From NCBI GenBank assembly GCA_020024055.1, contig JAHHUI010000006.1, positions 1-31,821 on the forward strand: 31,821 nucleotides of DNA. The letters are read 5' to 3'. This DNA comes from Spirochaetaceae bacterium (GTDB taxonomy: Bacteria; Spirochaetota; Spirochaetia; WRBN01). The first letter of the stretch is position 1; the number at the start of each line of letters is the position of its first letter. This document shows positions 6,886-14,236 of this stretch, piece after piece. The notes under the pieces are model-generated. The model saw only the letters and a program-made list of their open reading frames with translations, did not search any database and was not told the origin of the DNA. The position numbers and the translations under genes are program-made.

Positions 6886-9243
6886 ATGCTGAATCCCAAA
6901 CCTCTTTCTGCCAGTCAGATTTCCTATCAAATCGACATTGATACACTTCTGGAAAAATTAAAACACACATCATACATAAATGCCACACTAGGCCAGGTGC
7001 GTGCCGAGCAAGCCATGGAAATGGGTGTGGAAATTGATTCTGTGGGATATAATATTTTGGTTATTGGCCCTCGTGGCAGCGGGCGGCGCCAGGCCGTGCA
7101 TCGTGTGCTGGAAAAACATCGCGAAATCAAGCAGCCTCTTGATGATATTGTTTTGGTGAATAATTATCAACAGCCAGAACGTCCCCATGCGCTGACCCTG
7201 CCTGCCGGCTGTGCTGTGCAGCTGCACGAAAGACTCAAGCTTTTCATTGAAGATGTGCAGAAAATGGTCAACCGTCAGACCCAAAGCGAATCGTATAAAA
7301 AACAGCGTGATTCCATGTTTCAAACCCTGGAAGATAAGGAAAGACAAAGACTTAATGCCTTTGAAACCTCTTTGGCTAAAGACGGATTTCAGGTGGTACA
7401 TTTGGATGGAGAGGAAAAGTCTGAAATTCCAGACTTGATACCCATTTATCATGAACAAATTACTACATTTGAAGAATTGGAAGAAAAGCTGCGCAATGGG
7501 GAAATTACCGAAGATACATGGCAAAAGATGCGTGGCCAGTATTATCATTATATGGATGAAATGAAGCAAATTTTCAGCAATCTGCGCGCAGAAAGCCGCG
7601 AAATGGAAAGAAAAATTGCACAGCTGAGCCGATCCACTGTCGAGCCCGAACTGGAAAAGCTTTCCCTTCAGATGCGCAGTGAATTCCCCTATAAAAAAGT
7701 GGAGCAATATATTCAAAACACATGTTTGGATATATTGGAAAATCTGGGCGAATTTATTCGCGAAGAAGAAACTTTGAACGAAGATGCCCTGGATATGGAA
7801 GAGCGCTATGGCATTAATATTCTGGTGAATAATCAAGAATGTAAAAAAAGACCCATCATTTTTGAGAACAATCCCACCTGGACCAATTTGTTCGGCGTGA
7901 TAGAGGGCAAGCCCGAAGAGGCGAATTTCATGTCTGTCAAGGCCGGCTCTCTTTTACAGGCTTCGGGCGGATTTTTGGTGATGCGCCTGGAAGATCTGCT
8001 TCAGGAAGAAGATGTCTGGTTCCATTTCAAGCGCGTGATGATGGGTTCTGAAGTTGTGGTGCAAAGCCCACCCTCGCCACTGATGCAGACTATTTCCCTG
8101 AAGCCTGACCCCATTAAGATCCGCGTGAAAGTCCTGCTCACCAGTTCTGTCACGCTGTACGAGCATTTATATCTTCAGGATCAGGAATTTCAAAAACTTT
8201 TCAAAATTTTAGGCGAATTTGAAGAGAATATGCCCCGCACAGATGAAAATTGCTGCCGTTTTCTGGCCTTTGCGCAAAGGGTAATTTCCGAAGAAAAACT
8301 CCGGCCGCTGACTAAAAAGGGCATGGTCGAACTTTTGGGTTATGGCATTCGCATGTCTCGCCGAAGAGATCGCATCTCTTGCCGCCTGTCTTATGTGGCG
8401 GATCTTCTGCGTGAGGCTAATTATTGGGCCATGCAGATGAATCTTGACAAAATTGATGATGTGGCCGTGAAAAAAGCAGAGAATATGCGCACCTATTTTC
8501 ATAATTTGCCCCAGGAGTTAATCTGGCGCGAGATGAAAAATCAACAGCTGCTCATTGATGTGAAAGGCGAAGCCATTGGCAAAGTGAATGCCCTGGTCGT
8601 TATCGAAAGAGGGTTTAACACATTTGGCTGCCCTACATTGATCACCGCACAGGTGTATGCCGGCAAAGACAGTGTGATTAATATAGAACGGGAAGTGGGC
8701 CTTTCTGGCGAAATTCATGACAAAGGGGTCTTTATTCTTGAGGGCTTTCTTCATGGGCGCTTTGCCCGCCGCACGCCCCTGGGAATTTCGGCCAGCCTGT
8801 GTTTCGAGCAGACCTATGACGGCGTTGAAGGCGACAGTGCCACTTTGGCCGAAATCTGTGTGCTGCTTTCGGCTTTGGGGAAAATCCCCCTCAAGCAGGG
8901 CATCGGCATCACTGGTTCTATGAATCAAATGGGTATTATTCAGCCCGTGGGCGGCGTAAATGAAAAAATTAATGGATTTTTCCAGGTTTGCCAACAGAAT
9001 GGCCTGACAGGAAATCAAGGTGTTATCTTCCCTGAAAGCAATTTAGAGAATATATTTCCTAGTGAGGCCTTGAAAACTGCCATAGAACAGAAACAGTTTT
9101 TCCTTTGGCCGGTGCGCACCGTGGAAGAGGCATTGATGCTGCTCTCTGATATGGAAGTGGGTGTTCCCAATAAAAAAGGGAAATATCCTTCCTCTAGTCT
9201 CTTTGGCCGCATAGAACAGGAATTGAGAATTTTAAACAGTTAA
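6886..9243 (+). CDS. LonC-like / Lon-related serine protease with degenerate AAA module
   Basis: A 785-residue protein with an N-terminal AAA_32-type ATPase-like region, a long helical/coiled-coil insertion (about 110-300, rich in Glu/Lys/Gln), and a C-terminal Lon protease domain. The Ser-Lys dyad is clear: Ser651 in EGDSA and Lys694 in GGVNEK. The nucleotide site looks impaired: Walker A reads GPRGSGRR (61-68), lacking the Lys and Ser/Thr of GxxGxGK[ST], and the Walker B region GGFLVMRLED has Arg367 where relatives carry Asp. This pattern resembles LonC proteases, which degrade unfolded protein without ATP. I infer a cytosolic quality-control protease with weak or absent ATPase activity. 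The start at 6886 matches the family N-terminus (a degenerate GQ-R-E-A motif near 36-43). It is divergent from pheT and followed 24 bp later by a secreted protein gene. Confidence 0.85.
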   Translation: MLNPKPLSASQISYQIDIDTLLEKLKHTSYINATLGQVRAEQAMEMGVEIDSVGYNILVIGPRGSGRRQAVHRVLEKHREIKQPLDDIVLVNNYQQPERPHALTLPAGCAVQLHERLKLFIEDVQKMVNRQTQSESYKKQRDSMFQTLEDKERQRLNAFETSLAKDGFQVVHLDGEEKSEIPDLIPIYHEQITTFEELEEKLRNGEITEDTWQKMRGQYYHYMDEMKQIFSNLRAESREMERKIAQLSRSTVEPELEKLSLQMRSEFPYKKVEQYIQNTCLDILENLGEFIREEETLNEDALDMEERYGINILVNNQECKKRPIIFENNPTWTNLFGVIEGKPEEANFMSVKAGSLLQASGGFLVMRLEDLLQEEDVWFHFKRVMMGSEVVVQSPPSPLMQTISLKPDPIKIRVKVLLTSSVTLYEHLYLQDQEFQKLFKILGEFEENMPRTDENCCRFLAFAQRVISEEKLRPLTKKGMVELLGYGIRMSRRRDRISCRLSYVADLLREANYWAMQMNLDKIDDVAVKKAENMRTYFHNLPQELIWREMKNQQLLIDVKGEAIGKVNALVVIERGFNTFGCPTLITAQVYAGKDSVINIEREVGLSGEIHDKGVFILEGFLHGRFARRTPLGISASLCFEQTYDGVEGDSATLAEICVLLSALGKIPLKQGIGITGSMNQMGIIQPVGGVNEKINGFFQVCQQNGLTGNQGVIFPESNLENIFPSEALKTAIEQKQFFLWPVRTVEEALMLLSDMEVGVPNKKGKYPSSSLFGRIEQELRILNS

Positions 9244-9267
9244 AAATCCTGATAAAAAGGAGAAAAA

Positions 9268-10077
9268 ATGAAGAAAAATATATTAATGTTGCTGTTATTC
9301 AGCTTTTGTTTTGTTTCGCTGCATGCCCAGGAAATGAGCCCGCAGGAGAGAATGAAAGAATTCGGCCTGGCCGATGATCAAATTGCGCGTCTGATGAAGG
9401 GCCAGAAGTTGGACGACCTTTCCGCCAGAGACAAGACGGAATTTTCGCTTTTTGTGAAAAATTCTTATCTGGCGCCCAAGCTGGTATCCATTATGAACAG
9501 CCTGCGCCCCAAACTGAGCGCAGAGTCTTTGTCCTATCTGCCAAATCAAGGCAATACCAATCGTGTTGACCTGCTGAATGCAATGCTGCGCCTGAGCAGC
9601 CTGAGCAGCCTGCAGTATTATGACCCGGGAAAGAGGAAAACCCGGCAGCTTATTTACGGCGCCACCACGGTGGATTCACCCAATGCCGTTTCGGGTAAGC
9701 CTGATAATCTGCTTTCCAGCCGCCCCGATACCTATACCACCTATCTGCGCCAGACAGATGATGTCTTTGGTGCGGTAAATTATCAGGTGGATTATTATGC
9801 CAGTTTGGATGAAGTAGCCATGGTGCTGACCAATATGGACAGCATGAAAACAAAGATCATCGCCTTTCCTTTTGCTTCCAAAGGAGATTATCGTTTCATT
9901 ATCCAGTGTATTCCGCTGTATCCTGCCAAGGGCAGCCTGCTGTACACGGCTATTTTAACCAAGGAAGACCCAATGACATTCTCTCGCACAAGTCTGATTA
10001 ATGTGTTGATGAGCTATATGGAAGCATATAAAGAATGGTTTGTGGCAAATTATCCCGCCAGCAGAGGAGAGGGTTAG
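9268..10077 (+). CDS. Secreted protein of unknown function, 269 aa
   Basis: I do not recognise a defined function. Residues 1-20 are a classical signal peptide (MKK, hydrophobic run, cleavage after LHA), so the product should be periplasmic. The mature part starts with charged helices and a KNSYLAP region, then a Ser/Leu-rich stretch (LRLSSLSSLQYYD) that reads like a short pore-free beta/alpha protein with a YYASLDEVAMVLTNMDSMK core. The ending YMEAYKEWFVANYPAS is probably a final helix. The general look recalls spirochaete-restricted secreted families (possibly DUF6675, unverified). AGGAG precedes the ATG. It lies 24 bp after the protease gene and before a terminator, so it is likely the last gene of that transcript. 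Confidence 0.75.
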   Translation: MKKNILMLLLFSFCFVSLHAQEMSPQERMKEFGLADDQIARLMKGQKLDDLSARDKTEFSLFVKNSYLAPKLVSIMNSLRPKLSAESLSYLPNQGNTNRVDLLNAMLRLSSLSSLQYYDPGKRKTRQLIYGATTVDSPNAVSGKPDNLLSSRPDTYTTYLRQTDDVFGAVNYQVDYYASLDEVAMVLTNMDSMKTKIIAFPFASKGDYRFIIQCIPLYPAKGSLLYTAILTKEDPMTFSRTSLINVLMSYMEAYKEWFVANYPASRGEG

Positions 10078-10113
10078 GAACCGACCCTCGCATAGATTTG
10101 TCTAAAAACAAAG

Positions 10114-10149
10114 AAAAGGCGCCAATCTGCAATAGAAAGGCGCCTTTTT
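10114..10149. terminator. Bidirectional Rho-independent terminator
   Basis: AAAAGGCGCC (10114-10123) pairs with GGCGCCTTTT (10139-10148) across a 15-nt loop, with T-runs on both strands. It separates the convergent 269-aa secreted protein gene (+) and the ferredoxin gene (-) and can serve both. Confidence 0.8.
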
Positions 10150-10157
10150 AGTGAAAA

Positions 10158-10331
10158 TTAAACCTGATGAATTGCGTCTGTGGGGCAGACAGACTCGCAG
10201 GCTGCGCAGTCTACACAAATGCTTTCGTCGATGACGCGTACACCCTCGCCCTCAGAAATGGCGTTCACAGGACACTGGCCCTCGCATGCGCCGCAATTCA
10301 CACATTTATCACTTTCAATAAAACGAGACAT
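10158..10331 (-). CDS. 2[4Fe-4S] ferredoxin
   Basis: A 57-residue bacterial-type ferredoxin with two cluster motifs, CVNCGACEGQCP and CVDCAACESVCP, spaced as in clostridial ferredoxins. It carries low-potential electrons between cytosolic oxidoreductases in anaerobic metabolism. The start at 10331 (MSRFIES) is chosen because GGGAGG lies just upstream; an in-frame ATG 11 codons earlier lacks one. It is divergent from the Fe-S carrier gene at 10529, so both products of this locus concern iron-sulfur clusters. Its own promoter is well defined. Confidence 0.93.
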   Translation of the reverse strand: MSRFIESDKCVNCGACEGQCPVNAISEGEGVRVIDESICVDCAACESVCPTDAIHQV

Positions 10332-10369
10332 AAACACCTCCCAGAGACTATTCTCTCTATTCATCGGTT

Positions 10370-10398
10370 ATTATATCACGAAAATGCCTGTGTAACAA
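10370..10398 (-). promoter_or_regulatory. Promoter of the ferredoxin gene
   Basis: On the minus strand TTGTTA (10398-10393) and a perfect TATAAT (10375-10370) are separated by 17 bp. The -10 is extended by an upstream TGA (TGn). The spacing leaves a leader of about 30 nt that carries the GGGAGG ribosome-binding site. Confidence 0.7.
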
Positions 10399-10478
10399 TA
10401 AAAATTTGTATTTTTTTGTCTTTTTCTTTCTGTGGAGTTATCAGGCATGACTTTTAAGAATTTTATATGTTGATTAAA

Positions 10479-10508
10479 ATGAATAAATTAGAGTAGATTT
10501 GTGATATT
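10479..10508 (+). promoter_or_regulatory. Weak candidate promoter of the nfu-add pair
   Basis: TTGATT followed after 18 bp by TAGATT, each a 4/6 match, lies about 20 bp before the Nfu start. The surrounding DNA is very AT-rich, so chance matches are likely. Coordinates are approximate. Confidence 0.25.
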
Positions 10509-10528
10509 AAGGAGAATAGGAAGAGAAT

Positions 10529-10756
10529 ATGACATTAGAAGATATAGGCGTAGTTTTTGAATCAATCAGGCCCGCTCTTCAGGCCGATGGCGGCGATGCA
10601 GAGCTGGTGGAAATTACTCCTGATAATATTCTGCTTATACGCCTGCGGGGAAACTGCCAGGGCTGTGTATATTCCACCATGACGGTAAAAATGGGCATTG
10701 AACGTTATTTAACCCAATACTTTCCCGAATTAAGTTCTGTTGAAATTATAGAATAA
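10529..10756 (+). CDS. NifU C-terminal-like Fe-S cluster carrier (Nfu)
   Basis: A 75-residue stand-alone Nfu domain. The hallmark is GNCQGCVYST, whose CxxC pair binds a [4Fe-4S] cluster across a dimer; the preceding LQADGGDAELV segment is also typical. Nfu proteins hand clusters to apo-enzymes in the cytosol. The size is that of a bare domain without an A-type or scaffold N-terminus. AAGGAG and GGAAG elements lie upstream of the ATG. It is followed 31 bp later by adenosine deaminase on the same strand, and lies divergently next to the ferredoxin, a plausible client. Confidence 0.9.
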   Translation: MTLEDIGVVFESIRPALQADGGDAELVEITPDNILLIRLRGNCQGCVYSTMTVKMGIERYLTQYFPELSSVEIIE

Positions 10757-10787
10757 GTAAAAAATTAAAAGACTCAGAAAGAAGCAT

Positions 10788-11813
10788 ATGGACTATCGAA
10801 CATTACCTAAAATCGAGTTGCATCGCCATTTAGAGGGAAATTTTTCTCCCAGAGTGCTGTATCATATGGCCCAGAAAAATCATCTCTCTTTCCCAAGAGA
10901 TTATGAAGAGTTCAAGGCCAAGCTGCAGTTTCCTAAAGATTCCCCGCCCGATTTTTTCCTGTTTCTCAGTAAATTTTATAATACCTGGTATAAAAGCCTG
11001 GATGATGTGCATGAAGTGGTGTACACCTCTATGAAAGAGATGGCCCTGGATGATAATCTCGCCTATTTAGAATTGCGTTTTAATCCTATTCATTATGCCA
11101 TTCACTGTGGCTTTGATCCTGTTGACACATTGAATACGGTGCTCTCTGCTCTGCGCCAGGCCGTGGACGAAAGAGGGATCTTTGCGCGTTATCTCATCAC
11201 ATTTAACCGTGGCTTTCAAAAACAGGAAGAAATGAAAGGCTTGCTGACAAGATTTCAGAAAGAAGCAGACCTTACTGGTGTGGTGGGCCTTGATTTGGCA
11301 GGGGATGAGGTGAATTTCCCTCCTGAATTATTTACAGACTTTTTTCAATATGCACATGCACAGGGATTTAAAGCCACATTTCATGCCGGGGAAGTCAGTT
11401 CTCCTGAGCAGATTCGCTGCGCCGTGATGGACAATCAGGCTTTGCGCATCGGCCATGGGGTTTCTCTTATTCAAGACCCCTCTTTATTGCAGCAGATGAA
11501 AGATAAAGAGGTCACATTTGAAATGTGCCCCATCAGCAATTATCAGACAGGTGCCTGGGCCGATACACCCAATCACCCCATCAAGCGCCTGCTGCGTGAG
11601 GGACTTAAGGTGACTTTGAACTCGGATGACCCCACTGTACAAAACAGCGAATTGTATGATGAATATAAAGTGGCACATGAAAAAATGGGCCTGACCCTGG
11701 ATGAACTGGCCAGGCTGAATCATAATTCTATCGACGGCTGTTTCCTCTCTGATCAAGAAAAACAAAAATTGCGCCGGGATTTCGACGCAGAATGGAAAAA
11801 GGCTGTTCAGTAG
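10788..11813 (+). CDS. add: Adenosine deaminase family protein
   Basis: A zinc-dependent aminohydrolase of the amidohydrolase superfamily, most likely converting adenosine to inosine in purine salvage. The 341-residue product shows the complete metal/catalytic set: HRH (12-14), FHAGE (His199, Glu202), RIGHG (His223) and NSDDP (Asp280/281). The HRHLEGN start and NSDDPTVQ ending resemble true adenosine deaminase (E. coli Add has HRHLDGN and TDDPAVQ) more than adenine deaminase. An aminofutalosine or adenine substrate cannot be excluded by eye. The start at 10788 agrees with the family N-terminus; the upstream AGAAAGAAG is a modest ribosome-binding site. It ends 3 bp before the convergent lipoprotein gene. 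Confidence 0.9.
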   Translation: MDYRTLPKIELHRHLEGNFSPRVLYHMAQKNHLSFPRDYEEFKAKLQFPKDSPPDFFLFLSKFYNTWYKSLDDVHEVVYTSMKEMALDDNLAYLELRFNPIHYAIHCGFDPVDTLNTVLSALRQAVDERGIFARYLITFNRGFQKQEEMKGLLTRFQKEADLTGVVGLDLAGDEVNFPPELFTDFFQYAHAQGFKATFHAGEVSSPEQIRCAVMDNQALRIGHGVSLIQDPSLLQQMKDKEVTFEMCPISNYQTGAWADTPNHPIKRLLREGLKVTLNSDDPTVQNSELYDEYKVAHEKMGLTLDELARLNHNSIDGCFLSDQEKQKLRRDFDAEWKKAVQ

Positions 11814-11816
11814 CTT

Positions 11817-12551
11817 TTAGAAAGTCAAACTGAACACATGATCTTTCTTTAAGAAAATAATCTCTGTCAAAGGAATCTCCATCGCGGCTTGTGTGCGTTC
11901 GCTATTGGTCACTTTGCCGCCGATAATCTCTGAAATGGGCCGTGAAGTTGTGATGTTGATGATCATCTTGGACGAGGCAATTTCCTTTTGAGCCGCAGGG
12001 ATTTTTTCCTGGTATTCAACAATGGCCTGGGCCAGGCCGCCCAAATATTCCTTTTCTGCCTTGCTGTCTCTCTCTGAGGGCATAGGCGGAAGAATAGGAA
12101 GATGTTCCTCCAGTTTTTTGCGGTTGCGATCGTTAAATTCAGCGCGGATGGTGGTGGTGTTTCCCATAGAGAAAACTGAAAAAATAGAACGAATTTTAGG
12201 GTCAGCCAATGTTTGAAAATCATTAAAATCAAAGCTGACATTCACTGTATATCGCCCAGACTTTGCATCGTAAGAGGTATTTTGTTTATAGTTTTTCTGG
12301 GCATAGCGATAGGCTGTCAGGGGGTCGCTGATGCTGGTGGGCAACACATCTCTGGGTGATTCAATACCTGAGAATAAATCCAAGTTTTTCAAGTAAGTGC
12401 CGAAAATCGGCTGCACAATCAGATTAACATTGACATGCCCAGAAATGCGCCCGCCCCCTTCATCATTAAGGGCAAGGTCCATTTTCTGCTGACAAGAAAT
12501 CATCAGGACAAATAAAGTTGATAAAGCAAGGAAATTTTTCTTAATAGGCAT
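11817..12551 (-). CDS. Lipoprotein of unknown function, 244 aa
   Basis: Not recognised. The N-terminus (MPIKKNFLALSTLFVLMISC) is a type II signal with lipobox MISC, predicting a lipid-anchored exported protein. The mature part opens with a low-complexity Gly/Asn stretch, then shows alternating beta segments (RISGHVNVNLIVQ, YTVNVSFDFNDFQTL, TTTIRAEF) and a central Lys/Glu-rich helix (about 150-190), ending in further beta strands. It contains no enzyme motif. The start at 12551 overlaps the 3' end of the upstream lipoprotein gene by 11 bp, with GAGG upstream, suggesting translational coupling. An ATG at 12563 is the alternative. Strict co-transcription with the 136-aa lipoprotein suggests the two act together at the envelope (inference). 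Confidence 0.75.
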   Translation of the reverse strand: MPIKKNFLALSTLFVLMISCQQKMDLALNDEGGGRISGHVNVNLIVQPIFGTYLKNLDLFSGIESPRDVLPTSISDPLTAYRYAQKNYKQNTSYDAKSGRYTVNVSFDFNDFQTLADPKIRSIFSVFSMGNTTTIRAEFNDRNRKKLEEHLPILPPMPSERDSKAEKEYLGGLAQAIVEYQEKIPAAQKEIASSKMIINITTSRPISEIIGGKVTNSERTQAAMEIPLTEIIFLKKDHVFSLTF

Positions 12552-12951
12552 AAATCGCCTCACTTATAATAGGATTTTGCAAGTCTTCCACATACCAAAT
12601 ATAGCCATATCTGCGCATAATGGCCGTATTTTGCACAGAAGAACCCGAAGGAAAGCTGATATTCACAGCAACAGTGGTTTCTTTTTGTCCTGTCATCTGA
12701 AATTCCGTCACGCTGATCTGCGGATTGAGAAAGGCCGCTTTTTGCGGCTCTGTCATTTCTGAAAGATGCCCCTGAAAATAAGCCGCCTGCAGCAGAGCCG
12801 GCTCTTTCGCCACTTTTTTCAATTTATCAAATTCACCTTGATACAGCAAATTGAAATATTGCAATGCACGCATTTGAGGAGACTTCAAAATCGAACACGA
12901 TGTCACAGAAAATATCAATACTGTCAATAATAAAAAAGTCAATTTGTTCAC
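12541..12951 (-). CDS. Small lipoprotein, possible NTF2-like (DUF4878-like) fold
   Basis: 136 residues with a lipobox (VTSC, Cys19). After the anchor, the helix MRALQYFNLLYQGEFDKLKKVA, the later beta strands (ISVTEFQMTGQKETTVAVNISF) and the IMRRYGYIWYVEDL segment are laid out like NTF2/DUF4878 lipoproteins of the ALxYxxALxxGDxDKL type. That assignment is by pattern only. The start is GTG at 12951; no Shine-Dalgarno is present, and a -10 box (TAGAAT) ends 6 nt upstream. It is the first gene of a two-lipoprotein transcript. Confidence 0.75.
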   Translation of the reverse strand: MNKLTFLLLTVLIFSVTSCSILKSPQMRALQYFNLLYQGEFDKLKKVAKEPALLQAAYFQGHLSEMTEPQKAAFLNPQISVTEFQMTGQKETTVAVNISFPSGSSVQNTAIMRRYGYIWYVEDLQNPIISEAIYAY

Positions 12952-12957
12952 AATTCT

Positions 12958-12987
12958 ATTCTAAAGGAAGCAAGGGGCAAAGAGCAA
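12958..12987 (-). promoter_or_regulatory. Candidate promoter of the lipoprotein pair (leaderless geometry)
   Basis: On the minus strand TTGCTC (12987-12982) is followed after 18 bp by TAGAAT (12963-12958, 5/6). The -10 ends 6 nt before the GTG start, and no Shine-Dalgarno lies between them. Confidence 0.4.
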
Positions 12988-13017
12988 GAGTTTTTCACCA
13001 TAAAAAACCTTTCCTCT

Positions 13018-13045
13018 TTGCTTAAGGGATTTTTTTCTATATGAT
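13018..13045 (+). promoter_or_regulatory. Candidate promoter of the yaiI-like/slyD pair (near-leaderless geometry)
   Basis: TTGCTT (13018-13023), a 16-bp spacer and TATGAT (13040-13045). The ATG at 13057 is 11 nt after the -10, leaving a leader of only a few nucleotides. No Shine-Dalgarno is visible. Confidence 0.4.
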
Positions 13046-13056
13046 ATACACCTGCA

Positions 13057-13581
13057 ATGCTGCAAAAGGAAAATACACAATGCCCCAAACGGGGATTTTG
13101 CATTTTTATCGATGCCGACTCTTTTCCCTCTGCCTCAAGAGATTTGATTATCCGCATGGCAAAAAAAAGACAATGGCAATGTTGCTTTGCCGCAAACAGG
13201 CCGTTGCCCATCAAGGACGATCGCGATATTCAGATGGTGATCGTGCCGGCAGGGAAAGATATGGCCGATCATTATATTGCCCTTCATGCCGGCATTTATG
13301 ATATTGTCTTAACACGGGATATACTTTTGGCAGAACTTTTAGTAAAGACTAACATCAGTGTGATTAATCATCTGGGAGAGATTTTTGACCAGAACAATAT
13401 TGCCGAAAGACGATCTGTACGTGATTTCAGTTTCCATGCGCATCAATGCGGCCTGATAAGCCCGCCGCGGGCAAAATCTGCCTATGGACAAAAGGAATTG
13501 AATCAATTGGCCAATAGCCTGGATCGTATGATGAGCGTATTGATGAAAAAGAAAATCCATGCTCAAGGAGAAGCAAAATGA
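13057..13581 (+). CDS. YaiI/YqxD family protein (UPF0178, DUF188)
   Basis: A 174-residue member of the DUF188 family. Diagnostic stretches occur in order: FIDADSFPS (family FVDADACPV, with the Cys replaced by Phe), ANRPLP, VVPAGKDMADHYI (family VxxGxDxADxxI), DIVLTRDILLA, NHLGEIFDQNNIAERRSVRDF, and a C-terminal LANSLDRMM. The fold is PIN-like, with Asp residues that could bind metal, and a nuclease role is often suspected but unproven. The N-terminus is about 15 residues longer than usual. Its stop overlaps the start of slyD (ATGA), so the two are translationally coupled. No Shine-Dalgarno is seen; a promoter lies immediately upstream. Confidence 0.85.
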   Translation: MLQKENTQCPKRGFCIFIDADSFPSASRDLIIRMAKKRQWQCCFAANRPLPIKDDRDIQMVIVPAGKDMADHYIALHAGIYDIVLTRDILLAELLVKTNISVINHLGEIFDQNNIAERRSVRDFSFHAHQCGLISPPRAKSAYGQKELNQLANSLDRMMSVLMKKKIHAQGEAK

Positions 13582-14063
13582 CAGTAAAAGACGGAGCCGT
13601 TGTGATTTTTAACTGTATTATTAAAGATGCTGAGGGAGAGGTTCTGGAAGACAGCACAGCCGGCCCCGCCAGCTATATTCAGGGCATTGGCATGGCCCTG
13701 CCCGCGATAGAAAATGCCCTGGCCGGAAAAGAGCCTGGATTTGAAACCACTATTTCTCTAGAGCCTGAAATGGCCTTTGGCCCCTATAATGAAGAGATGG
13801 TATTCAGCGTGCCCATCGAGGAATTTGAAGGCCAGGAATTGGCCGTGGGCATGGAATTTCTGCCCGATGAAGATATGGAGCAGATTGTTTGGCGCGTCTC
13901 TTCCATTGAAGACGACACAGTCGTGCTCAATGGCAATCATCCCTATGCCGGCATGACATTGATTTTTGAAATCAAGATTTTAGAAGTGCGCGAAGCCACG
14001 CCTAAAGAATTGGAACATGGACATGTGCATCTGCATGGCGATGAACATGAAGAAGATGAATAA
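13578..14063 (+). CDS. slyD: FKBP-type peptidyl-prolyl isomerase, SlyD-like
   Basis: A 161-residue SlyD-type chaperone/isomerase. The FKBP segments (VVIFNCIIKDAEGEVLEDST and GIGMALPAIENALAGKEPG) flank an insert-in-flap domain (about 70-120), followed by the NGNHPYAGMTLIFEIKILEVREAT signature. The tail is rich in His and acidic residues (GHVHLHGDEHEEDE), a likely Ni/Zn-binding end, shorter than in E. coli. It assists folding of proline-limited proteins and can deliver metal to enzymes such as hydrogenase; which applies here is unknown. GGAG lies upstream, within the 3' end of the preceding gene, and the start overlaps that gene's stop by 4 bp. Confidence 0.92.
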   Translation: MTVKDGAVVIFNCIIKDAEGEVLEDSTAGPASYIQGIGMALPAIENALAGKEPGFETTISLEPEMAFGPYNEEMVFSVPIEEFEGQELAVGMEFLPDEDMEQIVWRVSSIEDDTVVLNGNHPYAGMTLIFEIKILEVREATPKELEHGHVHLHGDEHEEDE

Positions 14064-14163
14064 TGCTTTTTGTATATGGATTCAAAAGAATAGCTGAATA
14101 TCTTCAATAGAAAATTTCTCGTTTATCTAGAAAAATACCGCATTACTTTTTTCTTTGCCCCCC

Positions 14164-14191
14164 TTGACAAGGTGGATCGAAGAGAGATAAA
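14164..14191 (+). promoter_or_regulatory. Promoter of the 186-aa lipoprotein gene
   Basis: A perfect -35 TTGACA (14164-14169) is followed after 16 bp by GATAAA (14186-14191, 4/6). A leader of about 40 nt then carries the perfect AGGAGG at 14225-14230. Confidence 0.55.
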
Positions 14192-14236
14192 TTCACTTCT
14201 AGTCTTAAAAACACTTACTGATATAGGAGGAATAAA

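Noticed and set aside
6988..7836. 282-codon open frame on the minus strand opposite the protease gene
   Set aside because: Phe/His/Ile-rich shadow of the coding strand, without a ribosome-binding site or a plausible domain; it lies within a clear coding gene.
11797..11818. Possible hairpin between adenosine deaminase and the convergent lipoprotein
   Set aside because: The AAAAGGCT/AGCTTTT pairing is short and bulged, overlaps the deaminase stop, and is too weak to call a terminator.
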